Below, piece after piece: positions 6,507 to 12,957 of a stretch of 12,957 bases of DNA (the first letter of the stretch is position 1; each line of letters opens with the position of its first letter). Made by a program: the position numbers and the translations under genes. The stretch is from Candidatus Solibacter sp. (GTDB lineage Bacteria > Acidobacteriota > Terriglobia > Bryobacterales > Bryobacteraceae), in assembly GCA_017883355.1 (NCBI GenBank), contig JADGNS010000030.1, forward strand, positions 1-12,957. Reading direction: 5' to 3'. The notes beneath the pieces were generated by a model. The model was not told where the DNA came from. It ran no database searches and was given only the letters and a program-made list of their open reading frames with translations.

Positions 6507-8138
6507 TTAGAGCCGCTTCGCTACCAGCAGCGTGATATCGTCCGCCTGCGGCGCCCCGGCGGCGAATTCCGTCACAGCGTGCATCACGGCCTGCACAATC
6601 TCCGTAGCAGGCAGAGTACGATGGGCCTTTAGCACTTCGATGAAACGCTCCTCGTCGAATTCGTCATAGGCCGGATTGTTGGCCTCGGTCACGCCGTCGC
6701 TATAAAGCACCAGCATGTCGCCGTGCTCCAGTTGCGCGTGCATCTCGCTATAGGGAGCGATGGCGAGGATCCCCAGCACCGGCCCGCCGCCCTCCAGCAT
6801 TTCGGCGTCCCCGTTAGAGCGCACCAGAATCGGCGGATTGTGTCCCGCGTTGGCGTAAGCCAGTTCCCCGGTCGCGGCGTTCAGCACCGAGAAGAAAAAC
6901 GTGATGAAACGGTTGCTCGGGCACGTGGCGCAGGTAGCCTTGTTGAGGCGGGTCATGAAGTGCGCCAGATTGCCCGAATCCTCGGCCAGCACGTGCACCC
7001 GCGCCTGGAGGGCCATCATCATCAGCGAGGCGGGCATGCCCTTGCCCGAAACGTCGCCCAGCGCCAGCGCCACCCGGCCGTCCGGGTAGGTGAAGAAATC
7101 GTAGTAGTCGCCGCCCACCGTGTGGCACGCCATATTGAATCCCGCCAGGTCGGCGCCCGGAACCTCGGGGGCTTTTTCCGGCAGCATGCGCCCCTGAATC
7201 TCCGCCGCCTGCGAAAGGTCGCGCGCCATGATCCGCTCCGCCTGTTCCACTTCCGCCAGGCGCGCGTTCTCAATCCGGATGGCCGCCACGTTCGCCATCA
7301 CCGTGAGCAGGCTCAGGTCGTCCTTGGTGAATTCGCGCAGAATGAACGGCGAGTCCAGGTAGATCAGGCCGATGATCCGGTCTCTCGTCTGCAACGGCGC
7401 CGCCATCATGGTGTGCACCTTCTGCTCCACGATGCTCATGCGGCCTTTGAACGCGTCGTCCAACTGCGCGTCGCGAACCAGAATCGACGCGCGGTCTTTC
7501 ATCACCCGGTCGCGCACCGCGCTAGAGATCCGGAAGCCATCGCCCTTGTGGGCGCGCGGAACCAGCTCGCCGCCCTCCAGGATCATCAGCACACCGCGCT
7601 GCGCGTTGACCGCCTGTATGGCCAGGTCCAGGATCACCGGGAAGAGTTCGTCCAGCGGCCGGTTCTTGGTCAGCTCCTGGCCCGCGCGGATCAACGCCTG
7701 CATCGGCGCCGACGTTTTCACTCCCGCCCGCTCGTAGGCCATGGTCTGGTTGGAGAGAGCACCCTCCAGGCTGGTGACCACCGTGGATGTCGTGGGCGAG
7801 TTCGTCTCGCCTTCAAAAACCACCAGCCCCGCGGGGCTCGCCGTGTCGGGCGCGTACACGATCACCAGGTGGCCGGCCGTCACCCGGTCGCCCGGTTTCA
7901 GCAGCAGCCGCGCCTTCAGCGGAATGTTGTTCACGAAGGTGCCGTTCTTGCTGCCCAGGTCCTGCACCGTCCAGTCGTCGCCTTCCGGTTCGAACGCGAA
8001 GTGCTGCCGCGAGAGGCCGGCATCTTCCGGAAAGCAAAGCTCGGCGGCGCTGGAGCGGCCGATCGACAAGCGCCCCCCGGCGAGCGAAACGGTTTTCATC
8101 TGCCCATCCGGACACTGGATGAGAAGTTCACGAGACAT
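6507..8138 (-). CDS. FHA-GAF-SpoIIE (PP2C-type) serine phosphatase
   Basis: The 543-residue signalling protein has three domains. Residues about 1-96 are an FHA phosphothreonine-binding domain with GRSS (27-30), LSRQHF (42-47) and GSKNGTFVN (62-70). A linker leads to a GAF sensor domain (about 150-295). A helical segment (295-318) precedes the SpoIIE-type PP2C phosphatase (about 325-543) with GGDYYDFF (342-349), GDVSGKGMPAS (361-371), YANAGHNPP (428-436), SDGVTE (480-485) and QADDITLL (531-538). These are the metal-binding aspartates and flanking motifs, so it should be active. Such enzymes usually dephosphorylate anti-sigma-factor antagonists; no STAS or anti-sigma gene lies nearby. No membrane segment is visible. 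The ATG at 8138-8136 has GAGGA five bases upstream; the longer frame adds residues covering the promoter. A CxxC pair (Cys403, Cys406) sits in the catalytic domain. Confidence 0.94.
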   Translation of the reverse strand: MSRELLIQCPDGQMKTVSLAGGRLSIGRSSAAELCFPEDAGLSRQHFAFEPEGDDWTVQDLGSKNGTFVNNIPLKARLLLKPGDRVTAGHLVIVYAPDTASPAGLVVFEGETNSPTTSTVVTSLEGALSNQTMAYERAGVKTSAPMQALIRAGQELTKNRPLDELFPVILDLAIQAVNAQRGVLMILEGGELVPRAHKGDGFRISSAVRDRVMKDRASILVRDAQLDDAFKGRMSIVEQKVHTMMAAPLQTRDRIIGLIYLDSPFILREFTKDDLSLLTVMANVAAIRIENARLAEVEQAERIMARDLSQAAEIQGRMLPEKAPEVPGADLAGFNMACHTVGGDYYDFFTYPDGRVALALGDVSGKGMPASLMMMALQARVHVLAEDSGNLAHFMTRLNKATCATCPSNRFITFFFSVLNAATGELAYANAGHNPPILVRSNGDAEMLEGGGPVLGILAIAPYSEMHAQLEHGDMLVLYSDGVTEANNPAYDEFDEERFIEVLKAHRTLPATEIVQAVMHAVTEFAAGAPQADDITLLVAKRL

Positions 8139-8168
8139 GGTCGTCCTCAAAATTGGCGATAAGCATCC

Positions 8169-8174
8169 ATTATA
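8169..8174 (-). promoter_or_regulatory. Candidate -10 element of the phosphatase operon
   Basis: The minus strand reads TATAAT, a perfect -10, about 30 bases before the phosphatase ATG. The predicted start near 8162 leaves a leader of about 24 bases holding the GAGGA ribosome site. No convincing -35 lies 16-18 bases upstream, so it may need an activator. It would drive the phosphatase, YkgJ-like and sulfatase genes. Confidence 0.4.
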
Positions 8175-8185
8175 GACACTGGCAT

Positions 8186-8220
8186 AAGGCTCCGCCTTGT
8201 GCATCCGAGCGAAGCCCGGA
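8186..8220. repeat. Inverted repeats after the TIM-barrel gene
   Basis: AAGGC-TCC-GCCTT (8186-8198) is a perfect 5-bp stem with a triloop. Next to it TCCG (8204-8207) can pair with CGGA (8217-8220) across a 9-base loop. They lie between the TIM-barrel stop at 8236 and the phosphatase -10. On the minus strand no U-run follows, so an intrinsic terminator is doubtful; they may stall or protect the 3' end of the upstream mRNA, or belong to a dispersed palindromic repeat. Confidence 0.3.
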
Positions 8221-8235
8221 CTCCGCCCCGCGCCC

Positions 8236-8991
8236 CTATGCCATCAGCTCCCGCCACAACGCGCGGTAGTATTTCAGGAATCGCTCCGGCTCCTTGCTTT
8301 CGGCGGCTTCGCACAGCGTCCAGCGGTCGTAGCCGCTCTTCTTCATCAGGCCGAACAGCTCCTTGTAGGGATAATTGCTGGCCAGTTCCGTGATGTGGCA
8401 GCTCTTCAGCCACGGCCGTAGAAGCTCGAAGCTCGCCTTCACGCTGCCGTTCACCACGTCCGTGGGATTGGAATTCCAGCACAGGCCGACGTTCTTGTGA
8501 TTGGTGGCGCGCATGATTTCCGCGGCCACCGTGGGAACCTGGGTTTCCCCTCCGTGTACTTCCAGCCAGATCTCCACGCCGTGCACATAGCCGTGCTCGC
8601 CCACTTCGCGCAGTCCTGCCGCGATATTCCGGATGGTCGTCTCCTTGTCCACACCTTTGGCCAGCCCGTTGGGCCGCACCTTGACGCCAAGCGCGCCGGT
8701 ATCGTGCGCCAGGCCGATGAACTCCTTGGCCAGGTCGATCTGCTTCTTGCGCTCCGCCGCGTCGGCCGACTGGAACTCGCAGGTGGTGCCAAAGCTCAGC
8801 AGCCGTACCTTGCTGTGCTCGAAGCGATCCTTCACCTTCCCGCGTTCCGCGTCGGACAGCCCGGGCTCCACTCCATGTTTGTGGCCGGTGCGAAGTTCCA
8901 CCGCGTCGAATCCGGCGGTCTCCAGGGTCCGTATGACCGTTTCCAGATCCATATTGTTGAGGACGTTGTACGTGACGGCGCCGAGCAGCAT
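8236..8991 (-). CDS. Xylose-isomerase-like TIM-barrel protein (sugar phosphate isomerase/epimerase family)
   Basis: The 251-residue product belongs to the AP endonuclease 2/xylose isomerase-like TIM-barrel family, whose members isomerise or epimerise sugars and related ketoacids with a divalent metal. Landmarks are the N-terminal strand LLGAVTYNV, VELRTGHKHG (31-40), LEVHGGET (143-150, Glu144), GLCWNSNPTDV (169-179), CHITEL (198-203, His199) and LCEAAES (226-232, Glu229). The third-ligand position, often Asp followed by a His, reads Asn173 here. I recall similar NSN motifs in planctomycete/acidobacterial relatives, so this may be subfamily-normal rather than a defect. The length is slightly shorter than usual (270-290). 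No signal peptide is seen. The ATG at 8991-8989 has only a weak upstream ribosome site, nine bases after the glycosyltransferase stop, so coupled translation is likely. The substrate is unknown. Confidence 0.85.
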   Translation of the reverse strand: MLLGAVTYNVLNNMDLETVIRTLETAGFDAVELRTGHKHGVEPGLSDAERGKVKDRFEHSKVRLLSFGTTCEFQSADAAERKKQIDLAKEFIGLAHDTGALGVKVRPNGLAKGVDKETTIRNIAAGLREVGEHGYVHGVEIWLEVHGGETQVPTVAAEIMRATNHKNVGLCWNSNPTDVVNGSVKASFELLRPWLKSCHITELASNYPYKELFGLMKKSGYDRWTLCEAAESKEPERFLKYYRALWRELMA

Positions 8992-9000
8992 GCGCTTATT

Positions 9001-10557
9001 CTAACGCCGGAACTCCAGCAATTCGTGAAAATATCGCGGCACTTCATGCGTACCCCTGGCCATGCTCATGGCCCTGCCCATGCCGGTGCCCATAATCACG
9101 CGCTCCAGCCGCGTGTAGGGCTCGAACGGGTGTACGGTCTCCGCCATACGGGCGCGGATCCGGGCCTGGAATTGGCCGTTGAGCCCCGCCGTCGAGACGT
9201 CGTGAGTATTGCGCAGGAACCAGACCGTGCGCACCCCCGGTTCCTCCAGCAACCGCGTCAATGCGTCCGCAGTCTCCGGCAGGCTGGTCTGCAAAAACGA
9301 ACGTTGCCCGCCGAGCGCATAGGCTAGCGCGACCGGGTCGGAATTGCTCGAGTCCACCAGGATCGCCGAATCTCCGTCACCCGAATCGCGCAGAATGCGG
9401 TCGGCGATCTCCTGCATCGGCATCGGGTACTGTTTGTTGCGAAAGCCGGTCTTGTGGAAGTAGCACCAGACACCGGATAGCGAAACCAACAGCATGGCCG
9501 CCACCGCCATGTTGCCCCAGCGCGGCGCGACGCCGGCTCCCCGTGCGGCCCCTTGGGCAATCAGCAGCAGGAAAAACGGCAGCACGAAGAGCATCCGCGC
9601 CGGTACGAACGGATACGAAACCCAGCGCGCCACGCCGATGAACCCGATGACAGACAGCCCCGCCGCCAGCCACGCCAGTTCGGGAGCTCGCCGCGCACCC
9701 CGCCACGCCACCGCCGCCACCAACGGCACCAGCAACGCCCCCAGGATCAGTAACCAATCCGGAACCGCTTCGCCCATCACGAAGGACATGCCCCAATAGG
9801 CGAGCTTCACCGGGACTTCCAGCACGCGCGATCCAGTCAAGGTATAGTTGCGTCCGTTGTTGCCCCACGACGCCAGCGACGCGGCCAGCCGCCAGATCCA
9901 AGGCAAATACCCGATGGCAATCGCGCCATCGATGGCGAGAGCCGCGCGCCAGTGGGGCAGGCGCTTCCGCCAGCCAACCTTCCCCCACCCACACAGCAGC
10001 ACCAGGTTGGTGGTCGCCACCAGCGCGATGCCCACCACGTAATGCGTGTACAGCGCGGCGAGCAGCGCCAGCGCCAGCAGCGCCCCGTTCCGCCACGTGG
10101 ATTTCGCGGCAACGCGCGATAGCAGGGCGGCGGCCACAATCCCCAGCAGCGCCTGCAAGCTATAGGAGCGGCACATCCGCGCGTATAACAACAGGCACGG
10201 CGAAAGCGTCCACAGCCCGAGCAGCGTCAGCCTCGGGCGTTCCTCCAGGCGCGCCCCCCACAGACCGTCGAGGGCCACCGTTCCCAGCAGCGCGAAGAGC
10301 ACGGACACGAGCCGCGCCTGGACCGCCCAGTCGATCCCTAATGGGATTCTCTGCCAGTAATATAGCAGCAGATAATAAAGTGGTGGATGAACATCGTTCG
10401 CGGCAAAACGGATGACGTAGTCCACCGGCCCGCGCACCGCGAACAGCGTGCCCGCCTCGTCGCCCCAGGGCGAGAGCAACGCCAGATTCCAGCAGTAGAG
10501 CACTGCCTGGAGCGGCAGGAACACCGCGAGCGGATACCTCCGCAACCAGCCCGTCAC
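9001..10557 (-). CDS. GT39/ArnT-like membrane glycosyltransferase
   Basis: The product is a 518-residue polytopic GT-C glycosyltransferase of the PMT/ArnT type, which transfers a sugar from a polyprenyl-phosphate donor on the outer face of the inner membrane. An N-terminal hydrophobic segment (about 9-29) precedes WGDEAG (31-36), the acidic catalytic-loop motif. HPPLYYLLLYYW (57-68) is the classic second-loop signature, and RMCRSYSL (127-134) matches the family's R-x-YSL helix start. Many hydrophobic segments follow to about residue 380; the last 120 residues look soluble. The start is GTG at 10557-10555, which overlaps the aminotransferase stop as GTGA; a GTG at 10626 would sit inside that gene. 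The acceptor and sugar are unknown. The tight link to an aminotransferase could mean an amino-sugar or lipid modification, but that is inference. Confidence 0.87.
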   Translation of the reverse strand: MTGWLRRYPLAVFLPLQAVLYCWNLALLSPWGDEAGTLFAVRGPVDYVIRFAANDVHPPLYYLLLYYWQRIPLGIDWAVQARLVSVLFALLGTVALDGLWGARLEERPRLTLLGLWTLSPCLLLYARMCRSYSLQALLGIVAAALLSRVAAKSTWRNGALLALALLAALYTHYVVGIALVATTNLVLLCGWGKVGWRKRLPHWRAALAIDGAIAIGYLPWIWRLAASLASWGNNGRNYTLTGSRVLEVPVKLAYWGMSFVMGEAVPDWLLILGALLVPLVAAVAWRGARRAPELAWLAAGLSVIGFIGVARWVSYPFVPARMLFVLPFFLLLIAQGAARGAGVAPRWGNMAVAAMLLVSLSGVWCYFHKTGFRNKQYPMPMQEIADRILRDSGDGDSAILVDSSNSDPVALAYALGGQRSFLQTSLPETADALTRLLEEPGVRTVWFLRNTHDVSTAGLNGQFQARIRARMAETVHPFEPYTRLERVIMGTGMGRAMSMARGTHEVPRYFHELLEFRR

Positions 10558-11702
10558 GGTAGCGCGTCGATCAGCCGGTCGATCTCCTCCGGACTGATAT
10601 AGAAATGGGGCGACGTGCGCACCCACCCGGCACGCGCCGCCGTGATGATCTTCTGCCCGCGGAGCTGTCGCACCGTCTCCGTAGCGTCCTTCCCAGGCTT
10701 GCGGAAGCTCACGATCCCGGCGCCGTTTTGCGGCGTTCGCTCCCCGAAGAGTTCGTATCCTTTGGCCCGGACGCCGGACGCAATCCGGTCGCCGAGATTT
10801 TGGACAACCGGGGCTATTACTCCTAGGCCTACTTCAAGTAAAAACTCCATTGACGCTTTTAAACCAAAGCATCCAATAGTATTTAGCGTTCCGCACTCAT
10901 ATCGCCCCGCATCCGGCCGCAAGGTCATATCCCGCGAGCCGTAGTCGTTGTAGCCCGCCACATTGGTCCAACCGAATTCCACCGGTTCCACCCGGTCCTG
11001 AAGCGCCTGATTTATGTAGAAGATAGCGCAGCCCTCCGGGCCCAGCAGCCACTTGTGCCCGTCGGCCGCCAAGGCGTCGATGTGGCAAGCCCGGACATCC
11101 AGCGGAAACGCACCGAGCCCCTGAATCGCATCTACAAAATAAATGCATCGGTTACGTTGGCAAATCTCACCAATTTCTTGAATCGGTGCGCGGTATCCGC
11201 CCAGGAATTGCACGAAGCTGATGGCCAGCAGCCGGGCGCCCCGGCAGGCCTCGTCGATCTTATCCAGGGAATCGTAGATGGAGAGCCAAGTCACCTCAAC
11301 CCCCTTTGCTTCCAATCGTTTCCATGGGTATAGGTTGGCCGGGAACTCCTCCAGGAAGCCTACCATCCGGTCGCCCGGCCGCCAATCCAAGCCCAAAGCC
11401 AGCGTGGCGATGCCCTCGGACGTATTCTTCACCAGCGCGATCTCCCCGGGGTCGGCATTCAACAGCCGTGCGGTTGCCGCCCGCAGACCGTCGTAGACCG
11501 CCAGCCACTCGCCATAGTGAAGGCTCCCGTAATGCAGGCAATCGTCGGCCAGGTGTTTGAGCGCATCCGCACAGCGCCTCGGCAGCGGCGCCACCGCCGC
11601 GTGATTCAGATAGACCAGGTTCTCGCGCACCGGGAACTGGTCCGCGTAGCGCTGCCACAGGGGAACTTCCGCCACGCAACTTTTTACAATTTCGCTACCC
11701 AT
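10554..11702 (-). CDS. Class V PLP-dependent aminotransferase
   Basis: The 382-residue product has the fold-type I class V pattern shared by cysteine desulfurases, serine-glyoxylate aminotransferases and isopenicillin-N-epimerase-like enzymes. Visible landmarks are YLNHAAVAP (31-39), NTSEG (93-97, cofactor phosphate), FVDAIQGLG (189-197, Asp191 to the pyridine nitrogen), and ADGHKWLLGPEG (213-224, Lys217 forming the Schiff base). No cysteine-desulfurase active-site loop stands out, so amino-transfer or racemase-like chemistry is more likely; the substrate cannot be named. The ATG at 11702-11700 has a weak purine-rich site (GAGAGA). It is divergent from the protease gene across 41 bases and overlaps the glycosyltransferase downstream by 4 bases. 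Two internal AT-rich patches (10831-10890 and 11131-11180) contrast with neighbouring DNA, yet the frame stays open. Confidence 0.92.
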   Translation of the reverse strand: MGSEIVKSCVAEVPLWQRYADQFPVRENLVYLNHAAVAPLPRRCADALKHLADDCLHYGSLHYGEWLAVYDGLRAATARLLNADPGEIALVKNTSEGIATLALGLDWRPGDRMVGFLEEFPANLYPWKRLEAKGVEVTWLSIYDSLDKIDEACRGARLLAISFVQFLGGYRAPIQEIGEICQRNRCIYFVDAIQGLGAFPLDVRACHIDALAADGHKWLLGPEGCAIFYINQALQDRVEPVEFGWTNVAGYNDYGSRDMTLRPDAGRYECGTLNTIGCFGLKASMEFLLEVGLGVIAPVVQNLGDRIASGVRAKGYELFGERTPQNGAGIVSFRKPGKDATETVRQLRGQKIITAARAGWVRTSPHFYISPEEIDRLIDALP

Positions 11703-11743
11703 TCTCTCTACAATACGTTAATAATGGCCTTGAGGAGCAGGCG
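11703..11743. promoter_or_regulatory. Divergent intergenic region between aminotransferase and protease
   Basis: This 41-base AT-rich gap must hold or border the promoters for both divergent genes. For the protease, plus-strand -10-like hexamers are TACAAT (11709-11714) and AATAAT (11720-11725). A TTTACA at 11683-11688 would be the best -35, but it is 20 bases from TACAAT, beyond the optimum. No convincing minus-strand pair was found. GAGGAG (11732-11737) is the protease ribosome site. Confidence 0.3.
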
Positions 11744-12712
11744 ATGACATTTCGATGCGCGCTGGCCTGCCTGCTGGCGCTGGCTGCCAGTACCATGTTC
11801 GCCCAGGATGCCGGCCGGAAAAAGCAGGACGACCCGGCACAGATCGGCAATCGCGACGTCGGCAAAGGCGTCAACCTCTACTCCATCGAAAAAGAGATGG
11901 CGCTGGGCAAGCAGTTGGCGGAAGAAGTCCGTCGCCAGGCCAAGGTAGTGGAAGACCCGCTGATCTCCGAGTACGTCAACCGCATCGGCCAGAATCTGGC
12001 TCGCAACTCCGATGCCAAGGTGCCGTTCACCTTTCAGGTGATCGAAGGCAATTCGCCCAACGCCTTCGCGCTGCCCGGCGGCTACGTCTTCGTCTACACC
12101 GCGCTCCTCAAGATCGCCAACGAAGAGGACGAGTTGGCGGCGGCCATGGCCCATGAGATTGCCCACGTGGCCGCCCGCCACATGACCCGGCAGGCGACGA
12201 AATCGCAAATCATCAACCTCGCTGGGACGGCCGGGGGAGTGATCCTGGGCGGCGGCATTGGCGGCGCGGTCGCCCGCCAGGGTGCCGGCGTCGGCATCCC
12301 CGCGGCGATCCTGCACTTCACCCGCAAGGACGAATCGGAGGCCGACTACCTCGGCGTGCAGTACCTCTACGCCGCCGGCTACGATCCCAACGGCGCCATC
12401 AGCATCTTCGAGAAGTTGGAGTCGCTCGAAAGGAAACAGCCCGGCACCGTGGCCCGCATCTTCTCCACCCACCCCATGGATGCCACGCGCATCCAGAAGA
12501 CCGAGCAGGAGATCGGCCGCATCCTCCCGGCCAAAGCCGAGTACGTGGTGAACACCTCCGAATACACCGCCATCCGCCAGCGCTTGATCTCCCAGCAGGA
12601 GCGCAAAAAGGCGGCTGACGACGGCCGTCCGCAACTCCGTACCCGCCAGGATGCCGGCGAACAACCCGGCGAAGATCGCCCGACGGTGCGCCGCCGCGAC
12701 CTCGTCGAGTAG
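11744..12712 (+). CDS. M48-family zinc metalloprotease, exported
   Basis: The 322-residue product is a periplasmic or outer-membrane-associated M48 peptidase of the BepA/LoiP/Oma1-like group, which degrades misfolded envelope proteins. A Sec signal peptide (about 1-20, ending FAQ-D) lacks a lipobox. Residues 52-135 form the helical prodomain-like region with NSPNAFALPGG (103-113). The active site is HEIAH (137-141), and the third zinc ligand is Glu197 in ESEAD (197-201). STHP (241-244) is the conserved substrate-site segment. A glycine-rich hydrophobic stretch (160-190) lies between the two halves. The tail (280-322) is charged and low complexity, with no TPR domain, unlike BepA. GAGGAG lies six bases before the ATG. 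It is the only plus-strand gene here and converges on the Uma2 gene with a 3-base gap. Confidence 0.94.
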   Translation: MTFRCALACLLALAASTMFAQDAGRKKQDDPAQIGNRDVGKGVNLYSIEKEMALGKQLAEEVRRQAKVVEDPLISEYVNRIGQNLARNSDAKVPFTFQVIEGNSPNAFALPGGYVFVYTALLKIANEEDELAAAMAHEIAHVAARHMTRQATKSQIINLAGTAGGVILGGGIGGAVARQGAGVGIPAAILHFTRKDESEADYLGVQYLYAAGYDPNGAISIFEKLESLERKQPGTVARIFSTHPMDATRIQKTEQEIGRILPAKAEYVVNTSEYTAIRQRLISQQERKKAADDGRPQLRTRQDAGEQPGEDRPTVRRRDLVE

Positions 12713-12715
12713 GCT

Positions 12716-12957
12716 CTACAGAATCTCGTCCAACCGGATCTCGATCCCCGGCAGCAATTCGCTGTGGATCGCCTCGGCCTCCCGCGTCGCCCCGTCCGCC
12801 CCGCAACGATACACCCAGGCGTGCCGCGCTTCCGGATAGATTACCCACACCTCCGCGGTGCCGTGGGACAGATATACCGCCACTTTCTTTTCCACTCGGG
12901 TAGCGGTATCGTACTCGGAGACCACTTCGAATGCCATCAGAGGCGCTCCCTCGTAGT
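12716..12957 (-). CDS. Uma2-family endonuclease-like protein (N-terminus beyond window)
   Basis: This frame is open to the window edge; about 79 residues of the C-terminal part are visible. They match the Uma2 family (PD-(D/E)xK nuclease fold, often multicopy in cyanobacteria, chloroflexi and acidobacteria): AFEVVSEYDTATRVEKKV then AVYLSHGTAEVWVIYP. The FEV glutamate and the KK lysine correspond to the family's E...K core. The residue usually acidic in the P-[DE]-x-x-x-E motif reads Leu (EGAPLMAFEV). Family biology is poorly known; a nuclease role is assigned by fold. An internal ATG at 12937 is not the real start, because the family similarity continues upstream of it. The full protein would be about 180-200 residues. 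It ends 3 bases from the protease stop, with no terminator visible between them. Confidence 0.8.
   Translation of the reverse strand, partial: YEGAPLMAFEVVSEYDTATRVEKKVAVYLSHGTAEVWVIYPEARHAWVYRCGADGATREAEAIHSELLPGIEIRLDEIL

Noticed and set aside
6723..8162. 479-codon plus-strand open frame opposite the phosphatase
   Set aside because: It is His/Arg-rich with no recognisable motif and lies fully opposite an intact three-domain gene.
11708..12664. 318-codon minus-strand open frame opposite the M48 protease
   Set aside because: Its Asp/Gly/Val-rich composition is typical of antisense translation, and the plus strand carries HEIAH and a signal peptide.

Overview
The window is a GC-rich bacterial stretch of ordinary chromosomal character. 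Protein features suggest an acidobacterium of the Solibacter/Bryobacter type: a Tat-exported sulfatase, a diheme peroxidase lipoprotein, an FHA-GAF-SpoIIE phosphatase, a planctomycete/acidobacterium-like TIM-barrel isomerase and a Uma2 nuclease. This placement is inferred from family resemblance, not from a marker-gene search. Fifteen protein genes are supported. All lie on the minus strand except an M48 metalloprotease at 11744-12712. No rRNA, tRNA, CRISPR array, insertion sequence or prophage gene was seen.

Region 1 (1-3360, minus). Read in transcription order this is a small Tudor-like protein, a cold-shock-domain protein, ffh (SRP GTPase), rpsP (ribosomal protein S16), khpA (KH RNA-binding protein) and rimM (16S rRNA processing factor, cut off by the window edge). 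The order ffh-rpsP-khpA-rimM is the classic translation/protein-export cluster, normally continued by trmD and rplS. A good extended -10 promoter sits in front of the Tudor-like gene, and a perfect TATAAT lies about 60 bases before ffh.

Region 2 (3361-8235, minus). This holds a diheme cytochrome c peroxidase lipoprotein with its own sigma70-like promoter, a Tat-exported sulfatase, a YkgJ-family cysteine-cluster protein, and an FHA-GAF-SpoIIE (PP2C) phosphatase. The phosphatase stop codon directly abuts the YkgJ start, and the sulfatase follows 27 bases later, so these three are probably one transcript. It would start from a perfect TATAAT just before the phosphatase.

Region 3 (8236-11702, minus). 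A class V PLP aminotransferase, a GT39/ArnT-like membrane glycosyltransferase (GTGA overlap with the aminotransferase) and a xylose-isomerase-like TIM-barrel protein (9-base gap) form a tight operon. The substrates are unknown.

Region 4 (11703-12957). The M48 metalloprotease is divergent from the aminotransferase across a 41-base gap. A Uma2-family protein, truncated by the window edge, converges on it with a 3-base gap.

I did not find a clearly new multi-gene system. The observations most worth a second look are the stand-alone UvrD/PcrA-tail-like Tudor domain next to a tailed cold-shock protein, the abutting phosphatase/cysteine-cluster pair, the TIM-barrel protein with Asn where a metal-binding Asp is expected, and the AT-rich patches inside the aminotransferase gene.
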